Assembly (NCBI GenBank): GCA_027924585.1
Contig: BSBM01000047.1
Coordinates: 18,038,001 to 18,102,000 of the forward strand
Source: Larix kaempferi
Taxonomy: Eukaryota > Streptophyta > Pinopsida > Pinales > Pinaceae
DNA length: 64,000 bases
Reading direction: 5' to 3'
How positions within the stretch are numbered: position 1 is the first letter of the stretch; every line of letters starts with the position of its first letter. Under the pieces are notes generated by a model. The model saw only the letters and a program-made list of their open reading frames with translations. It did no database searches and was not told the origin of the DNA. This document shows, in pieces, positions 1 to 11,307 of this stretch. A program made the position numbers and the translations under genes.

Positions 1-1121
1 TACCAATTTTTTAGTGACACCACGCCCATTCTTGGATTCGTGTTTAATATGTAATATGGACTGTTTTATATATAAAGAATATGCATATAAATTTTGACGG
101 GTGAGCTCTTTATGAGTCTCAAACCCTTGATCTTTAATTATATTTGTCTGAACAATAGATCCTATTACTATGTAAATATGTTTAGCTTACAGTCCTTCGA
201 CTGTTTGGAATTTGTTATAAAATAAAACATTGAATTTCTATGAAATCATGAATTTGATCTTGTATAATGTAATAAGGTTGTTTAACAGGATTATAGTGAG
301 TTTGCTTATGAATTGAATAGGAGATATTTTTACAATTGATTTCAAGATATTTCTAAGCCTTTGTTAATACTTATGAATGATGATTATAATATTTTACTTT
401 TGTTTGTATCATAATAATTCATAATGCATTATGTTTGTATAATAGTTGATAATGTGTTATGTAGAGTGTAGATATTGTTTTTTTTAATATATATATACAA
501 AGTTATTCTATTTACTCAATCATACTAATAATTATTAGGGAGTATATATGTAGTATACCTACATCAAATATTTATGTAATTGTTGTACTATTTATATGAT
601 GTGATTTCTAAGTGCTAAGAATTTATATTTAGAAGAAATAGTGACTATGAGAACAATGGTATTGCTATCAACATATTTATTAGATTATCAGATAAACTAT
701 CTGCTATTCTATAATTGTAAGAACTTGTAAGAAGAATTACAGTCTGTATCCTTTTTAGTATTTTGTATATTATTTTGGCATACATTCCTTTATTTGAAAC
801 TACATTTATTATAAAGGTAAAGAATTAGCATTCAGATCAGATTATTAATATCTTTCTAATCTATTACGTAAGACAAACTTCTCTGTACTAGAGTACATCA
901 CGAAAGTGAAAGAAAAAATACAGAGAAGAATTATATTCATCTTTATGAAATTTTCCAAATAAATCATTCTATCATATATGCAGATAAATTTATCAGTTCG
1001 GTACTTTGATAATCGAATAAAAAATTGACAGTATTGAAACATAACAAAGTTTTTAATAGTGTTATTTCAGAATATATAGAGCAAGATAATTAAAAAAAAA
1101 CAATGTAGAACCCATTTAGAC
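1..1121. other. AT-rich intergenic DNA, no gene seen
   Basis: Very AT-rich sequence with no reading frame showing a recognisable domain and no repeat structure I could follow. The only long frame, on the minus strand at 845-1042, is low-complexity and looks like chance. Confidence 0.6.
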
Positions 1122-1216
1122 TGTATAGGTGGAAAAACACCCAAAAAGGACCGTTCCTCCCAACCGTCTCCTGAAAGCAGCCAAAGTTACTTGCTTTAGG
1201 ACCCCCGAGCCTGTTC
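1122..1216 (+). repeat. Inverted-repeat arm A, partner at 12565-12660
   Basis: About 95 bases here match the reverse complement of 12565-12660 at roughly 85% by eye, with shared blocks such as CCAACCGTCTCCT and AAAGTTACTTG. The arms bracket gypsy element G1. They could be ends of an older element into which G1 inserted, or two unrelated copies of a dispersed repeat. I did not see matching target duplications outside the arms. Confidence 0.6.
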
Positions 1217-1821
1217 ACTGAACCACCAGCATGAAGATACTATGTAGAAGATTATGAAAATCTCTTTGTACTTCATCAATCATGAAGACTTGCACACAAA
1301 TCACTATCTGCAAACTCAGCAGATTAACTTGACAGTCTCACTCTGCAACTCATTCTGGCATCCCCTCATTGAATTCCTCTTATGTGCTCAACATGACAGT
1401 TTCTAGCAATCACAAGGCAAAGTATGTGTGGGCTTCTTTCCTCATTCGATGGTTATATGTCTACCTAGGTCTTTGGGTCAATTGAAAATCATTTAATGAG
1501 CCACCTGCTCAGTTCCACCTTCGTTGGGGAACATGACCACAATTTTAGGTAGCTTGCCTCCTGCAACAACTAGTAAGTGAGGGCAAATGCAACCACTTGT
1601 CATTTTCCTTCTACAACAATTTCATTCCCCCTAGTGGGTCAGTGAACACACTTCAACAATCCTCTTTGGAAGAGCATCTCCTATTTTAATTTATTAAATA
1701 ATAATAATATTCAATTACATTCATCCTTGACCATCCTTGGTCATAAAACTTTACAATAAAATTTAGAGTAATGTTTTTCCACAAACATAAAATGTTTCAT
1801 GTTCTAGGTAGGTTGCAAACA
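1217..1821 (-). other. Presumed remnant of the 3' LTR of G1
   Basis: The segment abuts a purine tract (minus strand) at 1822-1833. If that is the polypurine tract, the 3' LTR begins (minus sense) with TGTTTGCAACC just below 1822. I could not align this stretch with the 5' LTR at 11308 onward, so the assignment rests on position only. No reading frame is recognisable. Confidence 0.3.
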
Positions 1822-1833
1822 CCTCCTCTTAAG
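1822..1833 (-). promoter_or_regulatory. Candidate polypurine tract of G1
   Basis: On the minus strand this reads CTTAAGAGGAGG followed by TG, the usual arrangement of a plus-strand primer just before a 3' LTR. It lies a few bases past the C-terminal pol remnant, as expected. Confidence 0.45.
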
Positions 1834-1839
1834 TTCAAC

Positions 1840-2271
1840 ATCATCCTCGATGTTGCTTAATAATCATCAAAGCCTTCCTAGAACGGAATTGGATATGCTA
1901 CCCACATATGACTCTCCAATTCCCAAGTTGCTTCATCTCGACTAATGTGCTTCCATTGCACCTTTACCTGTCCAATGGTGCGATTCCAGAGTAAAATTTC
2001 TCTCTTGTCGAGGATACAATCCGGTTCCACCTTAAAATCCCCTTATGGTTCCATGTGTATGTCATTCCAATTGATTACATGAGTAGCATCATGTACATAC
2101 TTTTTCAAAATAGAAATATGAAATACATTATGTATTTTCAGACTAGCTGGTAAGGCCAACTAATAAGCCACTAGTCCAACTCTGGATAATATTTTGAATG
2201 GTCCACATACCTGGGTGCTAATTTAGAAAATTTCGCCAGCTTAAATGAGCTCTTTTTGGGTTTTACCTTGA
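1840..2271 (-). pseudogene. Gypsy pol C-terminus (post-integrase region), element G1
   Basis: Translated on the minus strand this gives the region after the integrase core of plant Ty3/gypsy polyproteins. It is clearly the counterpart of 58117-58506 in element G2: both share a VINW/VIDW-type motif, an ILDKRE motif, a run like VKVQWKH, and a tail like DEATWE. The tail resembles the chromodomain-like end of plant gypsy integrases, which in that family helps choose insertion sites. Stops are scattered through it. The frame continues directly from the part at 6929-7736; the two halves are separated only by the insertion at 2277-6928. Confidence 0.75.
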
Positions 2272-2276
2272 CAAAC
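2272..2276. repeat. Target-site duplication CAAAC (left)
   Basis: Exact match to 6929-6933. Removing the insertion plus one copy restores continuous G1 pol reading, which supports these being the true insertion borders. Confidence 0.8.
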
Positions 2277-5200
2277 TATCACATACCCAAAAATTCGTAA
2301 AATTTTAAAAAATTTCTAAGCATCCAAACGTCATTAATTATCACTGCGGAAGATAAAATGTATGTACAACATCTATATTTACTGTTTTAATATAAGCGTC
2401 ATTGTAACATCTCATAACTATTAACATTTAATTGTAAACATTAATAAAACTTTGCTTGTCTACAGAAAGGTCTTCTTATATTCTCACAAGCAACCCTAAC
2501 TAAAATATACAACTCTTTATGACATATCTTATTCTAATAGCATAATTTCATAATGTTCCATCACTTTTCCCACCTTAACCAATTCCTTCTACTAACTTAA
2601 ACATTTAAAATGAACAATACATCGTACCCAAAATTTCCTTAGTCATCAAAAGGACGCTCTATCTAACATATTCATCTTTATTCATACTTGAGGAATACTA
2701 ATTGTGAAATGCAGTTTACTCATCAAACCTAAGACATATTTGTGAGAGAAAGAATTTATTTATATAAGCCTCTAATATATATATATATATATATATATAT
2801 TTGATCAAGCGGTCCACGAAGTACACGTATAATTGATTAGTCCCAACTTAACTACATGTAAACAAGAGACAAAGATATAAATAACAACCATCATATTAGT
2901 AAAATGCCTAAGGTACACAAATTTAAAGTAAACAAAACTGAAGAAATAACTGAGACACAATATCAAGGGAATACACAAAAGAGACACACAAATATGACCA
3001 CAATTATCCAGAGAGATATACACATGAGGCATACATGCCAAGAGAACATTTTGACATGGTTCACCCATATCTTGGGCTACGTCCACAAAAGGTTGTGCTT
3101 TTATTAAAAACAAAGTGAAGGGTTACATTCTACTGCGACACAATTGTCGCAAGACATATTTTCTTCAAGCCTTCCTTACATGAAACATCTTCCAAAAATA
3201 AGATATCCTTTCTTGAGAGAATAAGGTTTTCATACAACACCACAAGGGTTGATAAACCTTTCTACAAATTCTCAATGAATAAACCCTTCTATTCTATGAC
3301 TTATATGTCCAATTATAATTATTTTATACATACTATATGTCATATCATATTGTAATAATACCAACATATAACTCAAGTATATTATAACATAATCCCATAT
3401 ACTTTTTCTTTTAAAATTACTAAAGTCACACCTTTATTATCCATAATTTATTCCACTATTATCCGTATATTTGTTGTAGATTAATCCCTTTGTAGAAGTC
3501 TTCCTCTATAATAAATAGGTCCATTTAACTATAAGGGCTTCAAATATTTCCACAACCCCCATTCTAGAAAACATTTCAAACACCCTAAGATATAATTGAT
3601 AAAGTGCTCATACTTTTATGATTATAAATTATTATTATCAAAACTTCTAAGTCATAAGTATTATGATGGTTAGTGGAGAATACCTTCGCTTTATTATGTC
3701 TCTAATTTAATAACATGCTTGTGTTCGACATTCTAGTCTCAAACCTAAGGTTCATGTTATCAACACTAAGTATTAAGCAAATATATACATATGTACAAAG
3801 TAAAGTATGTTTGATCTAGCATCTAACCTATAAGAAGGTGTGCATTGCAATTAAGCGAGCGAAGGTGTTTGGACCAACATCGAGAAGTGTATAGCTATAA
3901 ACATAGTCTGAGAAGAAAAAATCAGTGTCTAACTATACGATGAGATATAAATCAAGCCACTATTAAATATATAAGCTATATGACCTTTTCAACCCAACCT
4001 TAACATAAAAGTGAAGGCTAACCTTTATGATTTCATCCATTTTCTACCGAGTTTTCCCTCATCACCGTTGTGATAAATCTAGCTAAGAACTATATGTTTC
4101 TGAAATCTCAAAACATACTAACTATGTCTCAGAACAGTGTGTTAAAGCAATATCATATGGAAAATAGAAATTTATTATAGTATTAAATAAGTCAAAATCC
4201 TAAACCTGGGTCTAATGGAATTTTGTGGCTTTTCACCCACAGAACTCGGCGGTGAAAAATATATAAAGACTTGAGATCTCAACAAAGAACTAGACATTGA
4301 AAATTATAACTTAGTAGAGTTTGACAACGATTACACAGACTCGAGTCCTAAATCTAGCATTACTTCCTTTACGAATGAAATCAGAATAAAAGAATAGTAT
4401 GGTGGTGTTGGAAGTAGCTTATTTGTGAGTGTGCTCCCTCTACAGATCCATCCTTTCATGAGTTCACTAATGAACAACTGTAAAATAATGTATTCAACGC
4501 CCAAATAAAAAAGATGGGGATTGCGCTTGATGAGGAGCAACAAAAAAACATCGCCTTGCTAGCAGGGGTTTAAGCCAGAAATACTCCACATTCTTACAGA
4601 GCTAGACTCTCATCGGTAAGATAAAATGTAATAGGACTTTCTAGCAGGAAAACGAGCTGGAGCTTGACATGATATCATACAAATACAATGGCCAACAAAC
4701 AAGGGGACTGAGCTTAACTCGCACTCAAAGGACTATAGCAACAACCGAAGAGGAAAATAGGATTTACGTTTTTTGCATTAACCAATAACCCAACATTATT
4801 GAATTAAGTAGTGGTTTATGTTACAAATTCACTCACATAAAATGTTGAGCAGAAGAAAACTAATGCGTAGAGGTTAACGACTTAACTTGAACTCAGATCT
4901 AGAGGAATCGTATTTTATAAGTTGATGAAGAACAAAAATACGTAGAGACCAAACTTATAATGAAAACCTAATGATGGATAACACATATGTATGATGCTCG
5001 AGCAGGTCTCAACAATACATAGAGATAAGCTTCAAAATACAAATAATCGTGCTACAAAGGTACTTGCACAGATCAGGCTTAAAACTACATTCTAACTGTC
5101 GGTATAACTAATTTTAGAAATCTAAGGGGAAAAGAAAACCCTCGTATGGGCAAGGACGCCATCCTATAACATACAGTAGTTTAGGCCAAAACCAGGAAGG

Positions 5201-6928
5201 CGTCTTACTAAATCAAGATGCACAACAAAGATCTTTCAATGCAACTTCACGAGTTAATAGATGTATAGGTTACTTATCTTATTCTGCATTTGGCCCAATG
5301 ATAGATCTACTACGTTTTTCCTTTCTCCTGCGAAGTCTCTAATCTGAGTTACAGCGATTCCCAATTCAAAGATCCCTACTCCTGTAATAATTACTACTAT
5401 CAGGATCTATTCTCCAGTCATAGGCTACCATTTGATCCTTGATCAGAGATATCTCCTCCTCTCAGGCTGATTTTCTAACTCAAATTGATCCCCTAATGCT
5501 CGAATGGGATTTTCCTTTATCCCTCTCATAACGCCTTTAATGAAATCAAACCACGCCCTCCCAAGCAGTTCGTTGCTCCACTACGCAATAACTGAAAGTC
5601 ACTGAAATATGCAATGGAGTTCCTCCCCCCAAAACCCCTTTTACTTGGCTACGAGCACCACTATACTTATGGCTTCAGTTCCCTTGAATAGCCCACCAAA
5701 TATGGTAAGACTCATTCCTTCTTCCACATGGAGATGGATATGGTTTAGGAATAAACACAAAATGTTTCCAAGTGGTTTCATCACCGTGGCTCGGTTAGCT
5801 TCTGGCGCTCCACCTCGAGGATTCTTACCAAAACTTTAAATCTCCACTCTCAGTTTTTAACTCCCCACTCTCTTAATGGAAGAAGACAACAGCTGATGGA
5901 ACGAGCTAGTGCCAAACTCTGATTGGATTCTCAACCTTTTCGTTTTGCTTTGCTAAAAGAGTTTGTCTATGTATATATAGAGAGGCATAATGCAATACAT
6001 AAATATTTTCCCTTAGTGATATATGTTTATATTTCTTTTTATTATCGTAATTTATACTACGATATATATATATGTGTGTATATATATAAATATACTCATT
6101 AGCATATAACTTTAACATGTAACTTTCAATAGCCTAGATTTCATATCATTCAATTAAAATCTAACTTAATAAAAGTAAGTTAGTACTCATGGATCCTTCT
6201 TATATGTATATATACATACATCTAATCATATATATACATGCTTAAGTATAACTAAGCGTACTTAATAGATATGATTTAAATTTTACTTTCATCAATCATT
6301 TACATAATTCTTATAATACACATTCTTTTGATAATTAAATTTCTTTTCATATATATATATATATATATATAGATATATACCTTAGTGTGGTAACTTAGAT
6401 TTCCATGGCTTCTAGCCATAACTTCTCATCTCAAAGGACTTATAATTAATTTGTAAGTTTTATGACATAGTGAAATTAGTTTACTTTACTCTCAGTGCTC
6501 AAGGGCACCACTGCGGCACTTAGTTATGAAATATTAGACTCACCAAGTTGCTTAGTGATCAGGTGAATTCTCTTCCTTATCGTCTTAGTTTTAAGTTTGA
6601 CTTTACTAAGGTGGGTTCTTTAATATTTTTAAGGAAACATCACTAGTTTCCCCACATTCAAATGTCTATAACTTAATATAGAATTTTCATGACTTCCTAG
6701 TTATTTTAGCATCCCCCCCCCCTTGGGAGAATTTAGTTACTTATTGTTTAGTCGCATTGCCACTCTAATTCCCTAAGATTTAGAATAAAACTTATTATCA
6801 TCACACAAATTTCAAGGTCCACTAGTGGGGCCTTGGCCTTGAGCTCCTCACCAGAGCCAATTACATAATTACAATTACATTTACAAAAGTAATAATAATA
6901 TTAAGAGTCAAATTGGAGAGATGTTACA
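2277..6928 (-). mobile_element. Giant solo LTR (4.65 kb) inserted in G1 pol
   Basis: The segment interrupts the G1 pol frame and is flanked by a perfect 5-bp duplication, CAAAC (2272-2276 and 6929-6933). Read on the minus strand it begins TGTAACATCTC and ends GGTATGTGATA, a decayed form of the usual TG...CA ends. No coding frame for gag or pol and no second LTR copy was found inside, so a solo LTR is the simplest reading; a large non-coding element is the alternative. A conserved stretch at about 3036-3115 resembles the region near the 3' end of plant LTRs (GGACGTAG... GTGAACCA). TA microsatellites lie at 2777-2800 and 6349-6372. The same family recurs at 46454-50317 in the opposite orientation. 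Confidence 0.75.
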
Positions 6929-6933
6929 CAAAC
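6929..6933. repeat. Target-site duplication CAAAC (right)
   Basis: Exact match to 2272-2276, directly after the end of the giant solo LTR. Confidence 0.8.
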
Positions 6934-7736
6934 ACATGCTCACCAACTTGTAATTCTTTCTGATTTCAGTTTAAATCTACATGACTCTTTTGTCTTTCTT
7001 GTCCAATTTTTAGATTGCCTTGTACCTATTTCACTGTTAGTTCCATCGCTTTCAATAACTCAGGTCCTAACATCAATTTTTCAACTGGATTACTCCATGA
7101 GATAAGAGTATTACACTTTCTACCATACACAAATTCAAAAGGGATAAGTTTCGCTGAAGCTTGGTAGTAATTATTATAAGCAAATTCAACTAAGTGCAGG
7201 TATTCTTCCCATTTAGTTGGCTGATATTTAACATACATTCTTAACATATCCTATAAAATCATATTCACTCTTTCAGTTTTTCCGTCAGCTAGCGGATTAA
7301 AAGATGTGTTGAAATTTAACTTAGTATCCAAACCTTTAAACAATGATTTCCAGAAATTTCCAGTAAATTTAGAATCTCGATAAGAAATTATTACCTTTGG
7401 AATTCCATGCAAATGAAAAACTTGCTTCATAAACACATTAGCAACATTAGTAGCTTTAAAAGTAGTTTTAATAGGTATGAAATGACCTGCTTTGCTAAGC
7501 TTATTTACTGCTACCATTATTGAATCATTTTGCTTTTGATTTTTAGGCAAACTAGTTATCAAATCAATACTAAGAATTTTTCGCTTACATTCTGGAATTG
7601 GCAATGGCTGTAATAAACTAGCTGGCTGTTGATACTCAGCTTTAACTTGCTGACATTCAATGCACCTAGCTATGTATTCAACCACTCCATTCTTCATATT
7701 TGGCCAGAAATAATCCTTTCTCAACATAGTTATCAT
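6934..7736 (-). pseudogene. Gypsy integrase core, element G1
   Basis: Minus-strand frames at 7251-7736 and 7026-7247, separated by one stop, make up the integrase of a Ty3/gypsy element, which joins the cDNA to host DNA. The N-terminal part shows CIECQ, the second half of the HHCC zinc-binding site. The catalytic acidic residues appear present: Asp in SIDLITSLP, Asp in YRDSKFT and Glu in KTERVN. The C-terminal part includes the family motif FAYNN. A stop lies just after the last catalytic Glu, another after residue 73 of the next piece, and the remainder is cut by the giant solo LTR. It follows RT and RNase H in the standard gypsy order. Confidence 0.85.
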
Positions 7737-8642
7737 CTTTTGGTAACCAGGATGTCCTGAATAACGACTTTTATGTACTTCATTTTAAATCAACAACTTA
7801 ATTTCAAGTACATTTGGTACATACAGTCTGTTTTTATACAACATTAGACCTTTTTCATTCATACTGTAATTTGTTATTAAATTTTCAGATATATTTTCAG
7901 CAACTTTTTCTTGTAATTTCAGATAATTCTTATCCAATTTTACCCCTACTTCAAACTGATTTTGGAAGTCTGTTTTGTAAATTCTAATTGCTGCCATAAA
8001 ATTTAATTTTTCATTTCTACTTAATGCATCAACCACCTTTTTTTCTTTACCATTTATATGTTAAATCTAAAAATCATATTCACTAAGGAAAGCTAACCAC
8101 CTAGCTTGCCTTTCGTTTATATTTGGTGGATCCAACAAATATTTTAAACCTTTATTATCAGTCATTAATAAAAAAATTCTATCGATTAGATGATGGCGCC
8201 ACATCTTCAAAGCGTGTATCACAGCAGGAAACTCTAAATCATAGGTAGTGTAATTCTTTTCATGAATTTTCAACTTTCTGGATTCATAAGCTATTGCATG
8301 ACGCTCTTGTGTCAACACTCCACCTAATCCTTCATTGCATGCATCAGTGCATACAATGAAAACTTTGTTTGGATCTGCTATTTTTAATACTGGTGTAGTA
8401 GTTAATAGTTCCTTTAGCTTCTTAAAACTTTCTTCACTCTTTTGATCCCAAGCAAATTTCTTTCCCTTTTTCTCTAAATATGTTATGGGGTTTGTGATTC
8501 TTGAGAATCCTTCAATAAACTTTCGGTAGTAACCTGTAATTCCCATGAATGACCGTACATCTGTTACATATTTTTGGACAGGCCATTCAGTAATTGCTCT
8601 TATTTTATCTTGGTCAACTGAGATTCTATCCTTGGATATCAC
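7737..8642 (-). pseudogene. Gypsy RT connection and RNase H, element G1
   Basis: The frame at 8067-8642 begins with the C-terminal thumb of reverse transcriptase (SFMGITGYYRKFI) and runs into the gypsy RNase H domain, which degrades the RNA of the RNA/DNA hybrid. Acidic motifs are visible: VCTDAC, TYDLEF and LMTDNK. A stop at about 8064 breaks the frame before the linker at 7785-8036, which starts with the conserved VDALSR motif. A further stop separates the linker from integrase. Confidence 0.85.
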
Positions 8643-9146
8643 ATGACCTAAATACTATATTTTATCTTTGAAAAAATCACACTTACTGAATTTAGCGTAC
8701 AGTTGATGTTCTCTTGAAACTTGTAATATTATTCGTAAGTGTTCATCATGTTCTTCTTTAGTCTTTGAATAAATTAAAATATCATCAATGAAAACAATTA
8801 CAAATTTATCCAAATACTGATGTAAAATATTATTCATTAAACACATGAAAACTACTGGAGCGTTAGTTAGCCCAAAAGGCATAACTACAAATTCATAGTG
8901 CCCATATCGGGTTCTAAAAGTAGTTTTAAAGATATCTTTGTCATTTATCCTGACTTGATGATATCCAGATCTCAAGTTTATTTTCAAAAATATCGTTGCT
9001 CCTCGTACTTGATCAAACAGATCATCTATGTGGGGCAAAGGATATCTGTTTTTAATCGTAATTTTATTTAAATGATCGTAATCTATGCATAAACACAAGG
9101 TACCGTCCTTCTTTTTCACGAAAATGACAGGTGCTCCCCGAGACAC
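8643..9146 (-). pseudogene. Gypsy reverse transcriptase, element G1
   Basis: Reverse transcriptase fingers and palm are readable at 8655-9146: the FVKKKDGT and [14 protein letters not shown] motifs, the MPFGLTNAP motif and the catalytic FIDDILIYS. The first catalytic aspartate, normally in [10 protein letters not shown], is Asn here ([10 protein letters not shown]), so the enzyme would be inactive even apart from the stops. A stop near 8654 breaks the link to the thumb. The counterpart in G2 (60053-60715) keeps this Asp. Confidence 0.88.
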
Positions 9147-9185
9147 ACTTGGTCTTATGTAATTTTTATCAATTAATTCCTTTAA

Positions 9186-10033
9186 CTATGATTTTAATTC
9201 GTTAACCTCCAAGATGTTCATCTGGTAAGGAGCTTTTGAGTTTGGTACTGCACCTGGTACTAGCTCAATGGTGAAATCCAATTCTCTTTTCGGAGGTAGA
9301 CCTGGAATTTCTTCCGGGAATACATTTGAAAAGTCTTTCAAAATTGGTATATCCTCAAGTTTTAACTTATCTTCTTTAGTTGTGTGTTCATCGTTTATTA
9401 CATTCACAGCAAATACTCTACATCCCTTACGTACAACCCTTTTCATTTGTAATCCATAAATCTATCTAACTGAAGTTTTTCTAGGGATTCCTTTTACTGT
9501 TACTGTTTCTCCTTTATCATTCAACCACATAAATGTATTTTCAAAACAATTCAAAATTACCCTATGCTTTTCCAGCCAATCCATTCCGATTAGAACATCA
9601 TAAGACCCTAACGGTAATACATTCAGCTTTACTTGTGTCTTATACTGACTCATAAACAAATCGCAATCTTTAACAAAATCAACTACCTTCCTTTTGGTTC
9701 TTGTAGCTAATTGAACTAGCCTTTTACTATATCAGGTGATACATAACTCAAACTAGCACCTGGGTTAATTAAAATAGAGATGGATTTGTTCTGTAGCATA
9801 CCTTCTATTTCGAACATTGAAGTCTGATGATCAGCTTGTTGATTCTCCAAGGTTGCATTGATCCTGGGCATTTCCCTTGCTAAGTCACCAACTGTTGCCT
9901 CTTCTTGCACTGTATGTATGTTGCTGACAGTTCTTTTCTTGTTAGGAAAGTTGGTTGCATAATGTGGTCCTTGAAATTCAAAACATTTTATAGGTTCTTT
10001 CCGTTCATTATTCTTAGCATACTTATTAGGCAT
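9186..10033 (-). pseudogene. Gypsy zinc knuckle and aspartic protease, element G1
   Basis: Minus-strand pieces at 9716-10033, 9462-9659 and 9186-9446. The first carries a degraded CCHC knuckle in which two cysteines have become Phe (CFEFQGPHYATNF) and then the protease. The active-site motif reads INPGASLSYVSP; plant gypsy proteases of this type often have DPGA, so the catalytic Asp has become Asn. The second piece contains GMDWLEKH, the usual C-terminal protease motif. The third is the linker leading to RT, with the PGLPP-type motif found just ahead of RT in plant gypsy elements. Stops lie between pieces. Confidence 0.8.
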
Positions 10034-11166
10034 GTCTCTGTTTCTTGCAGCTATAAAATTCTGTTGTGCATTGATTTTAAAATTAGTTCCTTGAAAATTT
10101 ATGTTAGGAAAATTTCAAGAATTTTTATTTCCAGCATTCCTGTTATATTTAAAATTCTTCTTTCTTTGTTCAAAATTACTTGGTCTATTTACTTTCCATC
10201 TAGGCACACTTTCTTTCATAACATAAATTTTCCTTCCTCATAGCCTCCTCAAGAGTTGTAAGGTTATCTTATTCAATTTTGACCTTGATGTGGAAAGGAA
10301 AACAGCTTACAAATCGTTGTATTTTAGGATTTTCGTCAATAATATATGGTACATATCTTAATAAACTTAAAAATTTACTGCTTAACTCTTTCACGTTCAT
10401 AGAACCTAACTTCAACTCATAAAATTCTTTATCCTTTTCTTCATAGTATTGTTCAGACATAAATTTCTTTTTAAATAATGTCTTAAACGTACTCCAAGTT
10501 AGATACTTTTCTTTAAGACTTTTTAATATTTTGATATCTTGCCACCATATATCCGCTTTTCCAGTTAGATTATAAATGGCCATCTTAGCTTTCAACCTGT
10601 CGAAATAGTTATAAATTTGGAAGTACTTCTTCATTCCCGATAGCCAAGCTTCGACTTCTTCTCCTTTCTCTATCTCCCCATTAAACATCGAAGGTTTTAT
10701 CTTCTTGAACTCTCCTGAGATTTCTTCATATGGTTTGTACTTTCTCTTTTTAGGACCGTAGTCGCTATCACTGTTATCACTGGAATACCTATGTTTCTTT
10801 TTATGTGATTTAACATCAGATTCAAAAGAAGAATTACTCTCATTTTTGGAAAATTTTAACTTCTTACCCTTATGTTGATAAGACGGTTCCAAATTCTGAT
10901 TTAGATTCTTTTCTTTTACATTTTCCCTCATTATGAAATTTATCTAGTAAAATTTGATTTAGTCCTTCCTGTGCCTTTAGAATTCTTTCATTTTCTTCTT
11001 TAACAGTTTTTATTTCAGCTTGTAAATCTTTAACAGTTCGAAGAAGTTCAGATGAATTATCATTTAATTCCACATATATATTTTCTTCATTTACATTTTC
11101 ACGTTCATGACTATTTTGTTCATTGTGATGGGATCCATCCTCAGCAGATGCCTCTGCTCCATCCAT
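10034..11166 (-). pseudogene. Gypsy gag, element G1
   Basis: The first ATG of the minus-strand frame is at 11164-11166. The N-terminal 90 or so residues are acidic with a coiled-coil-like stretch (ELLRTVKDLQAEIKTV). A frameshift near 10900 moves the reading to 10269-10931, where a lysine-rich stretch is followed by the retrotransposon gag (capsid) domain: motifs AWLSGMKKYF, IYNLTGKADIWW and LRYVPYI. Capsid forms the intracellular particle in which reverse transcription occurs. The G2 gag at 61607-62734 aligns along the whole length, which confirms the frameshift here. Confidence 0.85.
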
Positions 11167-11293
11167 TACCTGCAAATTTGATATCGAATGTTCTGTACAA
11201 AATCAATTTAAAACAAAAATCAGTAACTATGTGTTTTTTGTTTTTTCAAAATGAGCAAGTTGAGCCACTTTCAGGCTTAGTGTTTGAACTTGC

Positions 11294-11305
11294 GCTCTGA
11301 TACCA
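11294..11305 (-). promoter_or_regulatory. Primer-binding site of G1 (initiator Met tRNA type)
   Basis: On the minus strand this reads TGGTATCAGAGC, an exact match to the common plant LTR-retrotransposon primer site complementary to the 3' end of initiator Met tRNA. It lies two bases downstream (minus sense) of the LTR end at 11308, which fixes element orientation. Confidence 0.9.
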
Positions 11306-11307
11306 CA

